64,000 nucleotides of DNA, from assembly GCF_025024155.1 (NCBI RefSeq), contig NW_026251711.1, forward strand, positions 718,571-782,570, written 5' to 3'. Positions 22,568 through 34,000 of the stretch are shown here, in pieces. This stretch comes from Gamsiella multidivaricata (lineage: Eukaryota > Mortierellomycota > Mortierellomycetes > Mortierellales > Mortierellaceae). Made by a program: the position numbers and the translations under genes. Within the stretch, counting starts at the first letter, position 1. The number at the start of each line of letters is the position of its first letter. Below the pieces are notes generated by a model. It saw only the letters and a program-made list of their open reading frames with translations. It was not told where the DNA came from and made no database searches.

Positions 22568-24379
22568 GCGTTGCAAGATGCCTAGGCTGGCTAGGTTACT
22601 ATCTCGGTCGTGTTTTGAATTTTTGTAGAACCGACGCCGACATCGCAGACTCCAAGTTGTCATGCGATATGACGAACCTGTACTCGATATCTCAGAGCTA
22701 GAGCATCTGAGATGAGGAGAAGCAGTATATGCGTTTGAGGAATAAGCTATCGCTCGCGGTGTTTCTTGCAGCCCGACAGCAATTACGCAAGCTTGAGGCT
22801 GGATGATAGCCGAGTGGGTATGTATCCGGGATACAGGACCGTTGTTGCTTTTCGTACGCTCGTATAGTCTCTCCCCAATATGCCTGTACCGCGTAATCGA
22901 CCTGATTGCGCTTGTGGATGTTGTGGAATCTTTGCTGCAGTATCTGATTGTTGATAGGAACACTCTTCTGATGGAACGGTCTATTTGACATGTACAGTAT
23001 TCATGAGCTGCCCAAAGTCGAGGGAGCCTTCGGCTGCGAATCTCGATCTAACCGTTGTAGTCTTTAAGGACATAGATGATGTGCCTGTTGAGGATAAGGA
23101 TCCCATCTGCCACAACGGCGGCAGAGTCGGAAGTGTCAAAAGACTTTCACCAACGAAAAGCGGCGCGTGTAGAGGCACTCGAGTTGTTGAGCTTGTTCTT
23201 TTATACAGGTAAAGGACCAGGTCGTGTATGGCCTTCTACAGAAGGCGAGAATCCATCCAAGCTGTGTAAGGCATTAGACCAGAATCTACTCTCTCTTCCA
23301 GCAGTGAGGGCAGCGACGAGGGTCGAACGTCAGGCTTAAGGTTCCGCCTGATGTTTGGAATGTATTGGTGTATCGAGGCCATCTATGAGCGATACCAAGT
23401 CCTCTTGAACCTGAAGATCCTGCAGTGGCATGGATCACTGATTCTTTGGACCTTGGAGAGTTGCGAATATCCAGGACTTGACAAGTCACAATGACAAAAC
23501 AAAGAGAAACGGTTCGTCGTGCCATAGTTTTTTTTTACACCTTGACGATATTCTCAGAGGCACTGAGCGACGATAGAAGGTATAGAAATAGGGTCACGCT
23601 ATGGTGGAGAGTTTTGATTATACATAGACAAAGGCAAGTAAAGTTTCAATAATAACCCAGACTTAGACATCGACTCGTTGATTCTGAGGTAGCTAGATCG
23701 ATAGTACTCGTCGCCGGTATTGTCACCGGTGTTGTTACCAAATCACAGAAACCCAGAGAGCTGACAGAGACAATAGGTGGCGTCCGAGGATACAGTTGGT
23801 GATGATGATGTTGATGATGACATGAATCTGCAGATAAAGCAGCCCCGGTTTTCTCATATCATGTAATGTTTATAAAAGCGTACCCTCGATTAACGACCAT
23901 TGTAGACAATCTACCACGGCGCAAAGAGAAAACTTGTTAAGCCCGTTACAGGGGGAGTACGGAGGAGACGCGCTAGAGCTTCATCAAGAACTATGTTTTG
24001 GACGGTATGAAGATACCTAATGAATACACGGCTGTTCGAGAGAGGTGTAGATGGATTGGTCGCAACATTGACGCGTGAGAAGGCAATGCAGCGGCCATAG
24101 AGGACACGCATTCCTACTAATCTATGCCTTCAAAAGTAATAGGCACAGCGAATCGAAACGCTGAAATAGAACGTTGTATGAATATCATAGGTAATATAGC
24201 ATCCATCTAAAAATACATTTTTGTGCCATCTCACCCTACGGTTTCACAGTTTTTTCGCGTCTTACATATTGGCTTCTACACCTTACATGAACGCGTTCTT
24301 CTACAAATACACGCGAGCGAACATCTCCTAGATTCTAATCATCTCTCTCTTTCCTTACAACACAGACTCTCGCTATAGA

Positions 24380-24913
24380 ATGATCTTACAGAAATGTAAC
24401 ACTCTTGCAGCTCTAGCCTGCGTGGTCCTCCTTGCCTTCCCTACCGGCATTCATTCGGTTCCCACTGCCGCTGTAGCTACGGTCCCCGATCCCGCCTCGG
24501 TTGCTTATAACAGTCCCAGCAACGGAAAACACGATGAACACGGCGGACAACCATCTCCGAGCAAGAATCATGACATGCTCAAGGAGTGTGTCGCCCTATG
24601 CCAGCGACATGTCGAGATCGTTTGGCCAAAATGTAAACAGCCCGGCGAAAATTCAGACGATTTGATGGACATGAGCATGACCAGGGAGGATCCGTGTCTG
24701 CTTGCGATCCGGATGTGTGCCAGGGGATGCAAGGCCATGGGAATGGTCTACAACAAGCTTGGTACAGGTGATGGTAACAATAATGGGAGGGAGAAGGATC
24801 TGGAGGAGTGGAAGGATTGGACGGAGACGGATTGGAAAGCATGGACAGAGTCCGTCGAGGATGCGGCGATCTCATCGCATGACGAAGCACAGAGCGATGT
24901 TCAGCCATTATAG
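24380..24913 (+). CDS. Small secreted cysteine-containing protein, unknown
   Basis: An intronless frame of 177 residues. The N-terminus MILQKCNTLAALACVVLLAF followed by PTGIHSVP is a clear signal peptide with predicted cleavage around residues 26-30. The mature region has a low-complexity Pro/Ser/His stretch. A core with six cysteines follows, in two CxxxC pairs flanking single cysteines: ECVALCQRHVEIVWPKC, then DPCLLAIRMCARGCKAMG. A Trp-repeat acidic tail comes last (EEWKDWTETDWKAWTESVED). There is no transmembrane anchor. The helical CxxxC-like arrangement could support two or three disulphides. I do not recognise a family; small size, secretion and paired cysteines are shared with many fungal effector-like proteins, but that is not evidence of such a role. 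It converges with MOD5, 103 bp apart, and an AATAAA lies at about 24990. Confidence 0.7.
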   Translation: MILQKCNTLAALACVVLLAFPTGIHSVPTAAVATVPDPASVAYNSPSNGKHDEHGGQPSPSKNHDMLKECVALCQRHVEIVWPKCKQPGENSDDLMDMSMTREDPCLLAIRMCARGCKAMGMVYNKLGTGDGNNNGREKDLEEWKDWTETDWKAWTESVEDAAISSHDEAQSDVQPL

Positions 24914-25016
24914 TAGAGTACCTTTATTCTTTAAGCGTCCACAACCTCGCACCTCGCACCTCTCGCAAAGGAGGGTCTTTTTCTATTCTAAATAAAAAAA
25001 TGGAAAGTATGGACTA

Positions 25017-27635
25017 CTACTTAGTGTCGCTCGTACTCGTAGTTTCGGTTGTCCTCCGTACTTTCGCTGGACTCCCTCCGTCATGTTCCCCTATTACCTC
25101 AACCTCATTGTTCAATGTTCCCTCTCGTTTCCGCTTCTTATACTCCTGAGCCTTGAAGTACCACCAATTGGATCCGTCGCGCTCCATCTCTGCCTTATTG
25201 GTTCTCATCTTCCGATGCTGCTTGGATCGAAGATGCTGTTCCCATCCTGTTGGTCCATGGATAATCACGGGTGGGAGGGATTCTATGGAGCCAGAGGCGT
25301 ATTTTTCATGCATAATTCTTTGCATCCCAGTGCAGATGTCACACTCTTTCTTTTCCCATGATTCCAGAGCAGCTACAGTGCTGTAAATAGAACACAAGAC
25401 GATAATTAGTATACCAACATCCCGATAAGTGTCGGCTTCAGCGGAGTCGTATGTAAGATTTTTAGGGTACATACTCAAGATCGCGTTGTGCAGTCAGCAT
25501 CTCTCTGGCGTACGGGTTCAAGTCTTCCGGATTTGGGAGTGCGTTTCCAGCAAAGAAATCTACCGGAGATTGTCATGTTAGTTTTCTGAGGCTGCATGCG
25601 GATCAGAAAGTATGGTCCGTCATCGGACCCTACCTTTTGCAATCTTGACAGCGGCGTTTCCAACGTTTTCCTTCCAAGTATCAAGCGCTGTAAGTCAGAA
25701 CAGACACATTTCTCAGGTCAGATTATGACTGTTATCATGACAAGAAAGCGCTCTGGCCTAAGCAAGAAGATGGTTGTCTTACATGTCGCGTCCAGCAAAA
25801 AGACTTTGACTTCTTTCTCTCGACATAGCGGCAACAGTTTGTTGCGGATCCAGAGTACCTGTCTCTTGGCGTACTGTCGGGTTCTGACCTTCATGGTTTC
25901 TGTGCACTCGGCTTTTAGGTCTTCCAGTTCCTTGGTGTCTATGGTGAATGAGGAGGAAAATGAGTCAGCTTGTCGCTTTATCGGTTACCAAGGCGTAGCA
26001 TAATTAAGCCAGGCAGAAAAAAATCATGCTCACCAGTAGGCTGTTTGTCTTTGATAGCCTCCTCGAAGGCTGTGAAGTACGGATCGAACTCTTTGTATCC
26101 TACATTGCAAACCATATTGGAGATACGTAAGCATCAGTCGACCCTTATAGTTTTCCTTAGTGGAAGTGTTCATATGCTGAGTAAAGATTCTTACCGATTG
26201 CTTGCCAGATTCCGCGCTCATAGTCAGTATTCGATCCAACACTTTTCCGCATCCCTTTGATTTCATCAAAAAGACCTCCCTGCGTTCAAGAGTCAAGGGC
26301 ATTTCAAATTGTTAGTGTATGCTGAGGCTACGAACAAGAAAAAAAAATTCTGAGCTATTGACGCACCTTGATCATTGTGTCGACTCTTGCATCCAAGCGT
26401 GCGTTCAATACGTCCGGTGCTGAGTAGATCCAGAATATACACGATGGCATCCTGCAAAACGCAAAAGATCCGACTTTGTGAGTATAAGTCCTCACTCTAC
26501 GAGTCGCGCTCGGGAAATAAGACACTGTATAGCCCAAGCCCTACCGTAATCTTTCGTTGTCTGGTAAGGCGTGCTGTTTCTTGATCAAGTCACTCTGACA
26601 TTCGCCCGTTTCAAAAAAGACCTGATGTTCCGAATGATGGATGGTTTTATCAGTGCTTGTCCAATATCGTCTTTGGTTTTGCAGCGAACGCGAAAAAGCG
26701 ACTGACAGATCAGATCGCGTACCTGCAGGGACCGCGTGATCTTTCTTCTGTCGTTTTCGTGCCATTTGTTGGCCATGATTGGGTCTACCTCCTGCAGTTT
26801 CCTGTATAATGTAGAAGTATCGGATTCCCGCAAAAACTTTTCGTTGGAATCATTCTGTTCTTGTACTTGTCTTTCGGTCGAAGAGCCCACATTCTTTTTT
26901 GTGTCGAGTAGCGTGTCGCGCCATAAAAGCGATTGAATGTAGTAATGGGTGCCTCCGACGACAATAGGCATATGCTTTCGATCGTGAATCTGTTTGATCT
27001 ACGTGGACGCAACGTCGGAGCAAATTATCTTAGTACTTTCTAAAAGTGCCTTTGGCACTTTACTGCGGTAGATCAATGCAAAGGTCACTCACCAGTTCTA
27101 GTGCATCCGCTTTGAAGTCGAGAACAGAGTACTCTTGGTCCATAGGGAGAAAGTCCATAAGATGGTGGGTGATACCTTCACGTTCGTCCATTGGCATTTT
27201 GTTGGTGATAATGTCCAGCCCTTTATAGACCTGTCAAGAACGATTTGGACACAACTGACGAGAGTTAGGTTTGATCTGCCTTTTTTTTGCGTGTGTGTGT
27301 GTGTGGACAATGCAGGCAAACCGTCCTTAAACTCGAATCGATTGACGTAGTACCTGCAGTGCATCCGCGTTGATAACTTCACCATCCAGTTCTTTGGCAA
27401 GCTGGATCGATAGGTTGGACTTCCCGACTCCTGTCGTGCCAATAACCGCTATCACGCCTGGATCCATGGCTCTGTTGAGTGTGCTGTACATAAAACGGGC
27501 GCTCTGCTGTGGCTTCCAAGAAGCCTGCGTACTGAGGTAGATCAACCTTGGTGATCGCAGTGATGTCCACGAAGATTCAAGTCTGGAACTGAAGGTCAGG
27601 GTCTTCCGTGCGACTGCCAGACAATTTCTATGCAT
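25017..27635 (-). CDS. MOD5: tRNA dimethylallyltransferase (isopentenyltransferase), Mod5/TRIT1-like
   Basis: Eleven minus-strand exons (27635-27354, 27230-27093, 26998-26723, 26621-26545, 26451-26367, 26279-26195, 26099-26034, 25938-25783, 25687-25634, 25559-25475, 25380-25017) keep frame throughout and give 555 residues. It transfers dimethylallyl from DMAPP to N6 of A37 in tRNAs reading UNN codons. Features are the Walker A-like [11 protein letters not shown] (66 onward), [29 protein letters not shown], the conserved [29 protein letters not shown], and [15 protein letters not shown], which contacts tRNA. A C-terminal C2H2 zinc finger (CDIC ... HLRSKQHRK) is followed by a Lys/Arg-rich tail, as in eukaryotic enzymes. 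The 57 residues before MDPGVIAV are Arg/Ser-rich and look like a mitochondrial presequence. Met49 and Met57 are possible cytosolic starts, as in yeast Mod5. Confidence 0.93.
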
Positions 27636-28008
27636 GAGTTCCGCTTTTGTGCATGGTGCTCCTTCTTCTTCTCCACGCTCTGCAAACCTTTTTTTATTGG
27701 ATGCTTCAATGCAGCAGGTTGGGAAACCCTTAAGATTGAGCAAGTGACGTCTACTGTCGACCCAAGAAGTGGGTCATGCGGCCTGGTCAAGCGCGTTCAT
27801 GAGCAACCCCTTTCTCGGATTCCATTCCTTGCTCACGACTCTCCCTTCGCCAATCCATCAACACTCACCATAGCCTGTATATTCTGCCAGACAGAATCTA
27901 GGGCCCCTCTCTATTCCGCCAGTATCGCTATAACCGCCCATCTATTTGGTCCCTGAATCACCTTAACGACATTCCCATCTCAACCAGGCCAAACCCCTGA
28001 GAGCAGCC
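27636..28008. promoter_or_regulatory. Bidirectional promoter region, MOD5 / VPH1
   Basis: A 373-bp spacer between divergent start codons. A downstream start for MOD5 (27467) would widen the interval. No TATA box stands out; CT-rich stretches are present on both sides. Confidence 0.55.
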
Positions 28009-31000
28009 ATGGCCGAGTCCACCTTCTTCCGTTCGGAAGAAATGTCGCTGATCCAGCTGTACATTCCAGCTGAGGTTGCGCAGCCCACCGTCTCTGAGCT
28101 AGGAGAGCTAGGCCTTGTTCAGTTTCGCGATGTACGTCAAGGAATCACGCCAGTTTCTTGCGATCTCAATTGATATGCCAAATCTGCGGAAAGAGACATC
28201 GCCCTGTGCCTAATACTATGACTTTGTCGTCTCTTTTGATCTTTTGACAGCTCAACCCAGACGTGAATGCCTTTCAGCGTGCCTTTGTCGGCGAGATTAG
28301 ACGCTTTGACGAGATGGAAAGACAGCTTCGTAAGTAGACGGCAACAGGCGTGCCATGCCAAGTCGATACATATTCCACGGTCAGGAGGGTGCTATGGATG
28401 CATTGTACTCACTAATATTGATGTTATTTAATTCATAGGTTTCTTCACCACGCAGATTGAAAAGGCTGAAATCCCTATTCGCCCCTCCATCCCTTCGTCA
28501 TATATGACACGCGCCCGTTCGCGCCAGGAGTTGGATGATCTCGAAGAGCGTCTCTCTGAGCATGAGAACCGTCTGCTCCAGATGAACAACTCGCACGAGA
28601 CTATGCAGCGCCGATTCCTGGAGCTCACCGAGTTGAAGCATGTCCTTCGCGAGACTGCCGAGTTTTTTGAAGAGGTGCGTTGAACCGCACCTCATGCTGT
28701 GCTAATGCTTTGTGTTGAGAGCAATTGAACAAGGACTCATGTATTGGCTGAAATCACTAATATGGATTCAATTTGTTTTTGATAGGCTGCTTCACACCAG
28801 GAAGATATTCGCCATTCGTTCGACGAACCTAGCGCCCCACTTCTAGACGATCTAGAGACTGGTCCCTCGCAAGAGGCTCATAGCGCCGGCCTTCAGCTTG
28901 GCAACGTCACCGGTGTCATTCCTCGGAGCAAAATGCAGACATTCGAGCGCATCCTCTGGAGATCACTTCGCGGCAACTTGTACATGAACACTGCTGAGAT
29001 CGAGGAGCCCATCATCGACCCCTCGACGGACGTGGTTGTTGAGAAGAACGTCTTCATTATCTTTGCTCATGGACGCGAGATTCTCGCTAAAATCAAAAAG
29101 ATTGCTGAGTCCCTGGGTGCGACTTTGTACCCCATTGATCCATCCATGGACCGTCGCAGGGAGGCCCTAATCGATGTCATCCGTCACATTGAGGAGTTCA
29201 ACTCTGTCCTCGTCAACACGACCCAAACCCGTCGCCAGGAATTGATGCGTATCTCTGAGAACCTGACTGCATGGATGACGATCGTCAAGAAGGAAAAGGC
29301 GACCTATCACACGATGAACCACTTCAATTACGACATCAACCGCAAGTGTTTGATTGCTGAGGGATGGTGCCCCACGAATGAGATTAACACTATTCAGACC
29401 GCTCTTCGCGGTGTCACGGAGCGTTCAGGATCCATGGTACCTTCAATCTTGAACGAATTACGGACGCACAGGGAGCCTCCCACCTTCCACAAGACGAACA
29501 AGTTCACTGCAGGATTCCAGGCCATTGTTGACGCTTATGGTATGGCCCGTTACCGCGAGGTCAACCCCGGTCTCTTCACCGTCATCTCCTTCCCCTTCCT
29601 ATTCGCTGTCATGTTCGGTGATGTTGGTCACGGCATTCTGGTCTTGCTTGCGGGTATCTATTTGGTTTGGAATGAGCGCAAGCTGGCTCATATTGACAGT
29701 GAGGTAAGAACAAAGCAACTACAAAGATGCTTGAGCACTGGATTGCCGATAGCCAATATGGGATCACTGATCATGTAATTACGCGATACTTTTTATAGAT
29801 GTTCCAAATGGTCTATGGTGGTCGCTACATCGTTCTGCTCATGGGAGCCTTCTCCATCTTTACGGGAATGATGTACAACGATATTTTCTCGCGTGCTCTG
29901 CCTTGGTTCCAGACTGGCTGGCATTTCAACGTTCCTGATGACTATGACGGCAAGACTGTGATTGTTGCCGAGCCCACGGGTCACACCTACCCCTTCGGTA
30001 TCGATTATGCCTGGCACGGCACAGAGAACTATCTTCTGTTCACCAACTCATACAAGATGAAAATGTCTGTGGTTCTTGGAGTTATCCACATGTCGTTCGG
30101 TATCTGCATGGTCTACTACAATGCTAAGTTCTTCCGCAAGCGCATCGACATCATCGGAGGCTTCATCCCCCAGATCCTGTTCATGCAGTGCCTGTTTGGA
30201 TACCTAGTCATGATGATTATCTACAAGTGGACCGTTGACTGGTTTGAGACCGATGCTGCAGGACACGCTGTACGCAACACTCCTCCAAGCTTGCTCAACA
30301 CCATGATCTACATGTTTCTGAGTCCTGGGTCTGTCAATGAGTCCGACAAGTTGTATGCAGGACAGAGCTTCATTCAAGGATTGTTGGTGCTTGTGGCGTT
30401 CATTTGCATTCCCTGGATGCTGTTCTTGAAGCCGTATTACCTCAAGCATGAGCACAACAAGGCCCGATCGATGGGATACCATCAGCCATCGGAGAACCAT
30501 GTTCGTATCAGTACCGACAGCAATCACTCGGACGAGGCTGGCGGTGCTGTTGTCGCCGATGATGTTGAGCATGAGGAGGAATTCGAGTTTTCGGAGGAGC
30601 TGATCCACCAAGTCATTCACACGATCGATTTCTGTTTGGGATGTATCTCCAACACGGCTTCGTACCTTCGACTCTGGGCCCTTTCTCTGGCACACGCACA
30701 GCTCTCGGAGGTGCTCTGGTCCATGACCTTGGGCTTGGCTTGGTCGATCACTGGCCCCGTGGGAACGTTTATGACGATCGTTATGTTCGCGCTCTGGTTC
30801 TCGTTGACGATCTTTATCCTGGTCGGTATGGAGGGTCTGTCTGCGTTCTTGCACGCCCTTCGTCTGCACTGGGTCGAATTTAACAACAAGTTCTACATGG
30901 TAAGGCAAATTGTTATTTTTTATTTTATTTTTCTTACTATTGTTCTAGGAGTTGCAGACCCAACTTACACTCTTTTTTTTGTTCTCATGTATAGGGCGAT

Positions 31001-31057
31001 GGATATGCCTTCGAGCCCTTCTCGTTTGCAGCCGTTCTTTCCGAGAAGGATGCTTGA
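28009..31057 (+). CDS. VPH1: V-type proton ATPase subunit a (Vph1/Stv1)
   Basis: Six exons (28009-28131, 28251-28329, 28439-28674, 28786-29703, 29799-30899, 30995-31057) join in frame to 839 residues, the usual length. It is the membrane subunit forming the proton half-channels of the V-ATPase V0 sector. The cytosolic N-terminal half starts with FFRSEEMSLIQLYIPAEVAQ and a coiled-coil (about 85-150), and includes EGWCPTNEINTIQTAL. The membrane half has FPFLFAVMFGDVGHG, YNDIFSRALPWF, and the channel helix SYLRLWALSLAHAQLSE, where Arg743 is the essential arginine. The short final exon encodes GDGYAFEPFSFAAVL, the conserved C-terminus. Only one subunit-a gene is in the window, so vacuolar (Vph1) versus Golgi (Stv1) identity is undecided. 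An AATAAA lies at about 31180. Confidence 0.95.
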
Positions 31058-34000
31058 ACAATATACACCAATTGAGTAGTTTCCCATTTTTTTGTTTGCG
31101 ATGGTGACGGCCACCGTAAAAAAAAAGAAAAAAAGAAAAAAAGGCCTATGATATGCGATATTCTGGGCCATGTACCCATTAAAATAAAGATAAGATGACT
31201 TTGATGAAAACTTAGTGAATCATTTAATCTATTGATGTTTTGACGAGTGAGGATCAAAGGATTGGCAAAAGGAGAGACCGAGGATTGCATTAAACCCAAA
31301 TTTGAACGCGTTTTTTATCCCTCACACACAAAAGGATGTACCGTCATAGGACCAAACTGGGAAAGACCGGTTACTAGAGCTCTATCAAACTCCCGGGTCC
31401 ACTTTCAATTATGATCGATGCGAATACTGGACTGAAAAAGGTGCAGGATGAAATATCAAAGAGAAGCGAACGTGTGCAAAGGAAGGGACAAATATAGTAC
31501 CCTCCTCTCTTCCAACTCCTGCAGCAGTACATGCGACTGTACAATTATGATCAGGCGTTATTTTTCTTTCATGCAAGGAAAAGGTGAGAGCAAGGGCGGG
31601 GGCCCAGAACAATTGCATGCGGGATAGTTCTCCAAGAAACGCTCGTTACCATGACTATTCGTCTCAGACGAATTCAAACTAATTAGATCGCTCTAAGCAA
31701 CTAGCCCATCTTTTGCGAGAAGGAAGACGTTCCCGCAGCTTCAAAGTGGCCCACAAAAAAAAGATGTTCTAGGCGGCGGATTAAGGATACAGAGTAATCA
31801 TAAGCGATGTTCTCGTAGACAAATGAATGCGTACGAAATTTTACACTTCCTCCTCGGACGCTGCTTTGTATACAACCAGGCAACATCGCCTTGAAGAAGA
31901 GACGAAAAAATATAAAAAAAATCGACCGCTCCTTTTTATAATTGCCTTCGTCTGCTTCTTTCGAAGTAGTAGGCAAAATGCACTCTCTAAACTACATTCC
32001 GTTATCTATAGAGGATGAATTGGAGAGAAAACGATAACGATAGACGATAACAAGTACAATTTCCAGCATGCGGCGATGGGTCGGCTTGAGAAACTCCTCT
32101 TATCAGGACTGCTTTTGCCACCATAACCAACCACAAATCCTCTTATCAGAACCATTTGATCGTGCCAAGGCTCCTTCGAAACATAAAAGACGAGCAAAGA
32201 AATGTGTGTCAAGATCAGAGATGTGTCTTAACATTGACGGATTGTTGAGGTGAGTACTAGATGAGCCTAAATCTTGTAAGTCCTTAGTTGAACATAAGAC
32301 AAATATTACACAAAGACACGATATATTGCGTCCGGCTCATCGGGAGCAACTTCGGCACGATTTTTGCTAGCGATCGCAAATAGATCACCCGAGAATCGTT
32401 TTTTGACTGGCAACGGTTTTCTTTTCTTTTTTTTTTTTTCTGAAGTACGGCCGTGGAAAGTTGGATGGAAGAGAGGGAGATAGAGGAACAGAAAGAGAAG
32501 GCCTGGGAGAAAATTCGCGGACTAAATTCAAGACAAATGGCAATAATACATCTGAAAGCTTTCGAGAGAAATATTTTGCTCAGATAGATCATTATTAAAA
32601 GGTCTATGATATGCACCAAATGCAAGCAGCTAAACAACGATGTGGGGTAACGTATGTACCTTCAGATGATGATTATGATATGCGGAGCAAATTGTAGAGG
32701 GAAACATACTGAGGACGCGTGGTTTGTAGGGAAATGATCGGCTTTCAACTTCAGTGACCAATGGCCAAAATGGGCACGCGTTTTGTGTTGCCTACTTTTT
32801 CAGCATCATGGATGCCATGGAGTAATATAGCTCTACCCTGTACATGTACAGTACCCTAAACACAATTAATGCCACACCGATCTCTTAAGGAACTTAGGGA
32901 TAGGGTGCCCCTCTGTTTTCGCAATAGCATGGCGTGTTGTACCAACATATATTGCAGACTTCCATGGAGCACTTGAACCTAAAACATTGACCGTATCCAA
33001 AGCCGTTGATGATTGGTGTGCCTTGGTTTTTATGGATATGTTAAGAAAGGATGGCTTCTCTGGTCAGACGCCAGTAAAACAATAGAATGCATAGTTGAAG
33101 AATCAGCAAAGGTGCTTGCTGGGAGTGGCTGTAAAAAAAACCTGGGGTTTTCTAAATAGGTCTCTCTCTACCTAGAGCTACCTTTAGAGCTATTTCTAAA
33201 AACGCTCTATAGCGCTGGACCTCTTCTTATCTCTAAACAATTCCCTAGCACTCAATGAGAGCTCGGATTAATATAAACCTCCATTGCCTAGACAAAAGCT
33301 TGAGACGCATCAAGTCCAAGTCAGGCTAATTCTCATCAGCGTTGTTCGGTTTACAGAACACGGGCGAATGTGCTCGCTATAACAGTTGGAGAAGCTATAG
33401 CTACCATTACATGCACAATATTGACTACCGGTCCTACAGTTCTTTTTAAACATCGCAGCGTTCTTTAATGAAAGATGGTTTGGTTTCCCGCTTTCAAAAT
33501 ATAGGGCTTATCAAGATAATATCATGCTGTAAACTTAGGTTAAGCATTGGCGCAATATTCCATGGGAACAAGAAAACTACAATCCGCGGCGCGTCGTTGT
33601 TGCCGTTGTTGTTACTTATTTCTTGGGCAAGTAATGTTTGTCAGTTATTGGGGTTTCACTAGCAAGTTTTGTGCTTAAATGCAAGAGCGCTGCAACAGAA
33701 ACAACATACATGACGCTTGCTATCCCGCTTGCCTAGGACGATATATATTGTGTAATTAGGGAGGTCGCTTCTCTTATCTATTGGCCTTGTTTATATTTTT
33801 TTAGGCCAGACGGCGAAAGACATAGAGTCTATCCACTATCAGTCGCATATAGAGTTTCAAAATTTTATTGTCTGGGCGTTCATGAACCCAAAGTTGTTCA
33901 CGGATGCATTTTTCATTTGAAATAGTCCGTCTCGGTCGTCATGTAGATGTAAACAGCAATGAGCGGGCTTCAGTTGTGCAACCGCGGAGAACTGTTCGTG

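Larger units (their letters stand above)
21576..24379. other. Gene-poor region with decayed coding sequence
   Basis: There is no intact gene in 2.8 kb. A frameshifted gene relic lies at about 21930-22500 (listed separately). At 22698-22991 the minus strand has a 97-codon frame (MSNRPFHQKSVPINNQILQQ...), and at 22985-23212 the plus strand has a 75-codon frame (...SREPSAANLDLTVVVFKD...). Both look protein-like over short stretches without splice support. An 18-nt T tract sits at 22550-22567 and a GAT-rich patch at about 23798-23820. The last 300 bp before 24380 would be the promoter of the secreted-protein gene. Confidence 0.45.

Noticed and set aside
22698..22991. A 97-codon minus-strand frame with a protein-like first half
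   Set aside because: No start context, splice site or recognisable motif. The second half is Cys/Ser/Phe low complexity. Kept only as a note in the region entry.
33150..33215. Repeated TAGAGCTA-type motifs suggesting a small inverted-repeat element
   Set aside because: No extended terminal inverted repeats or target-site duplication could be found by eye.
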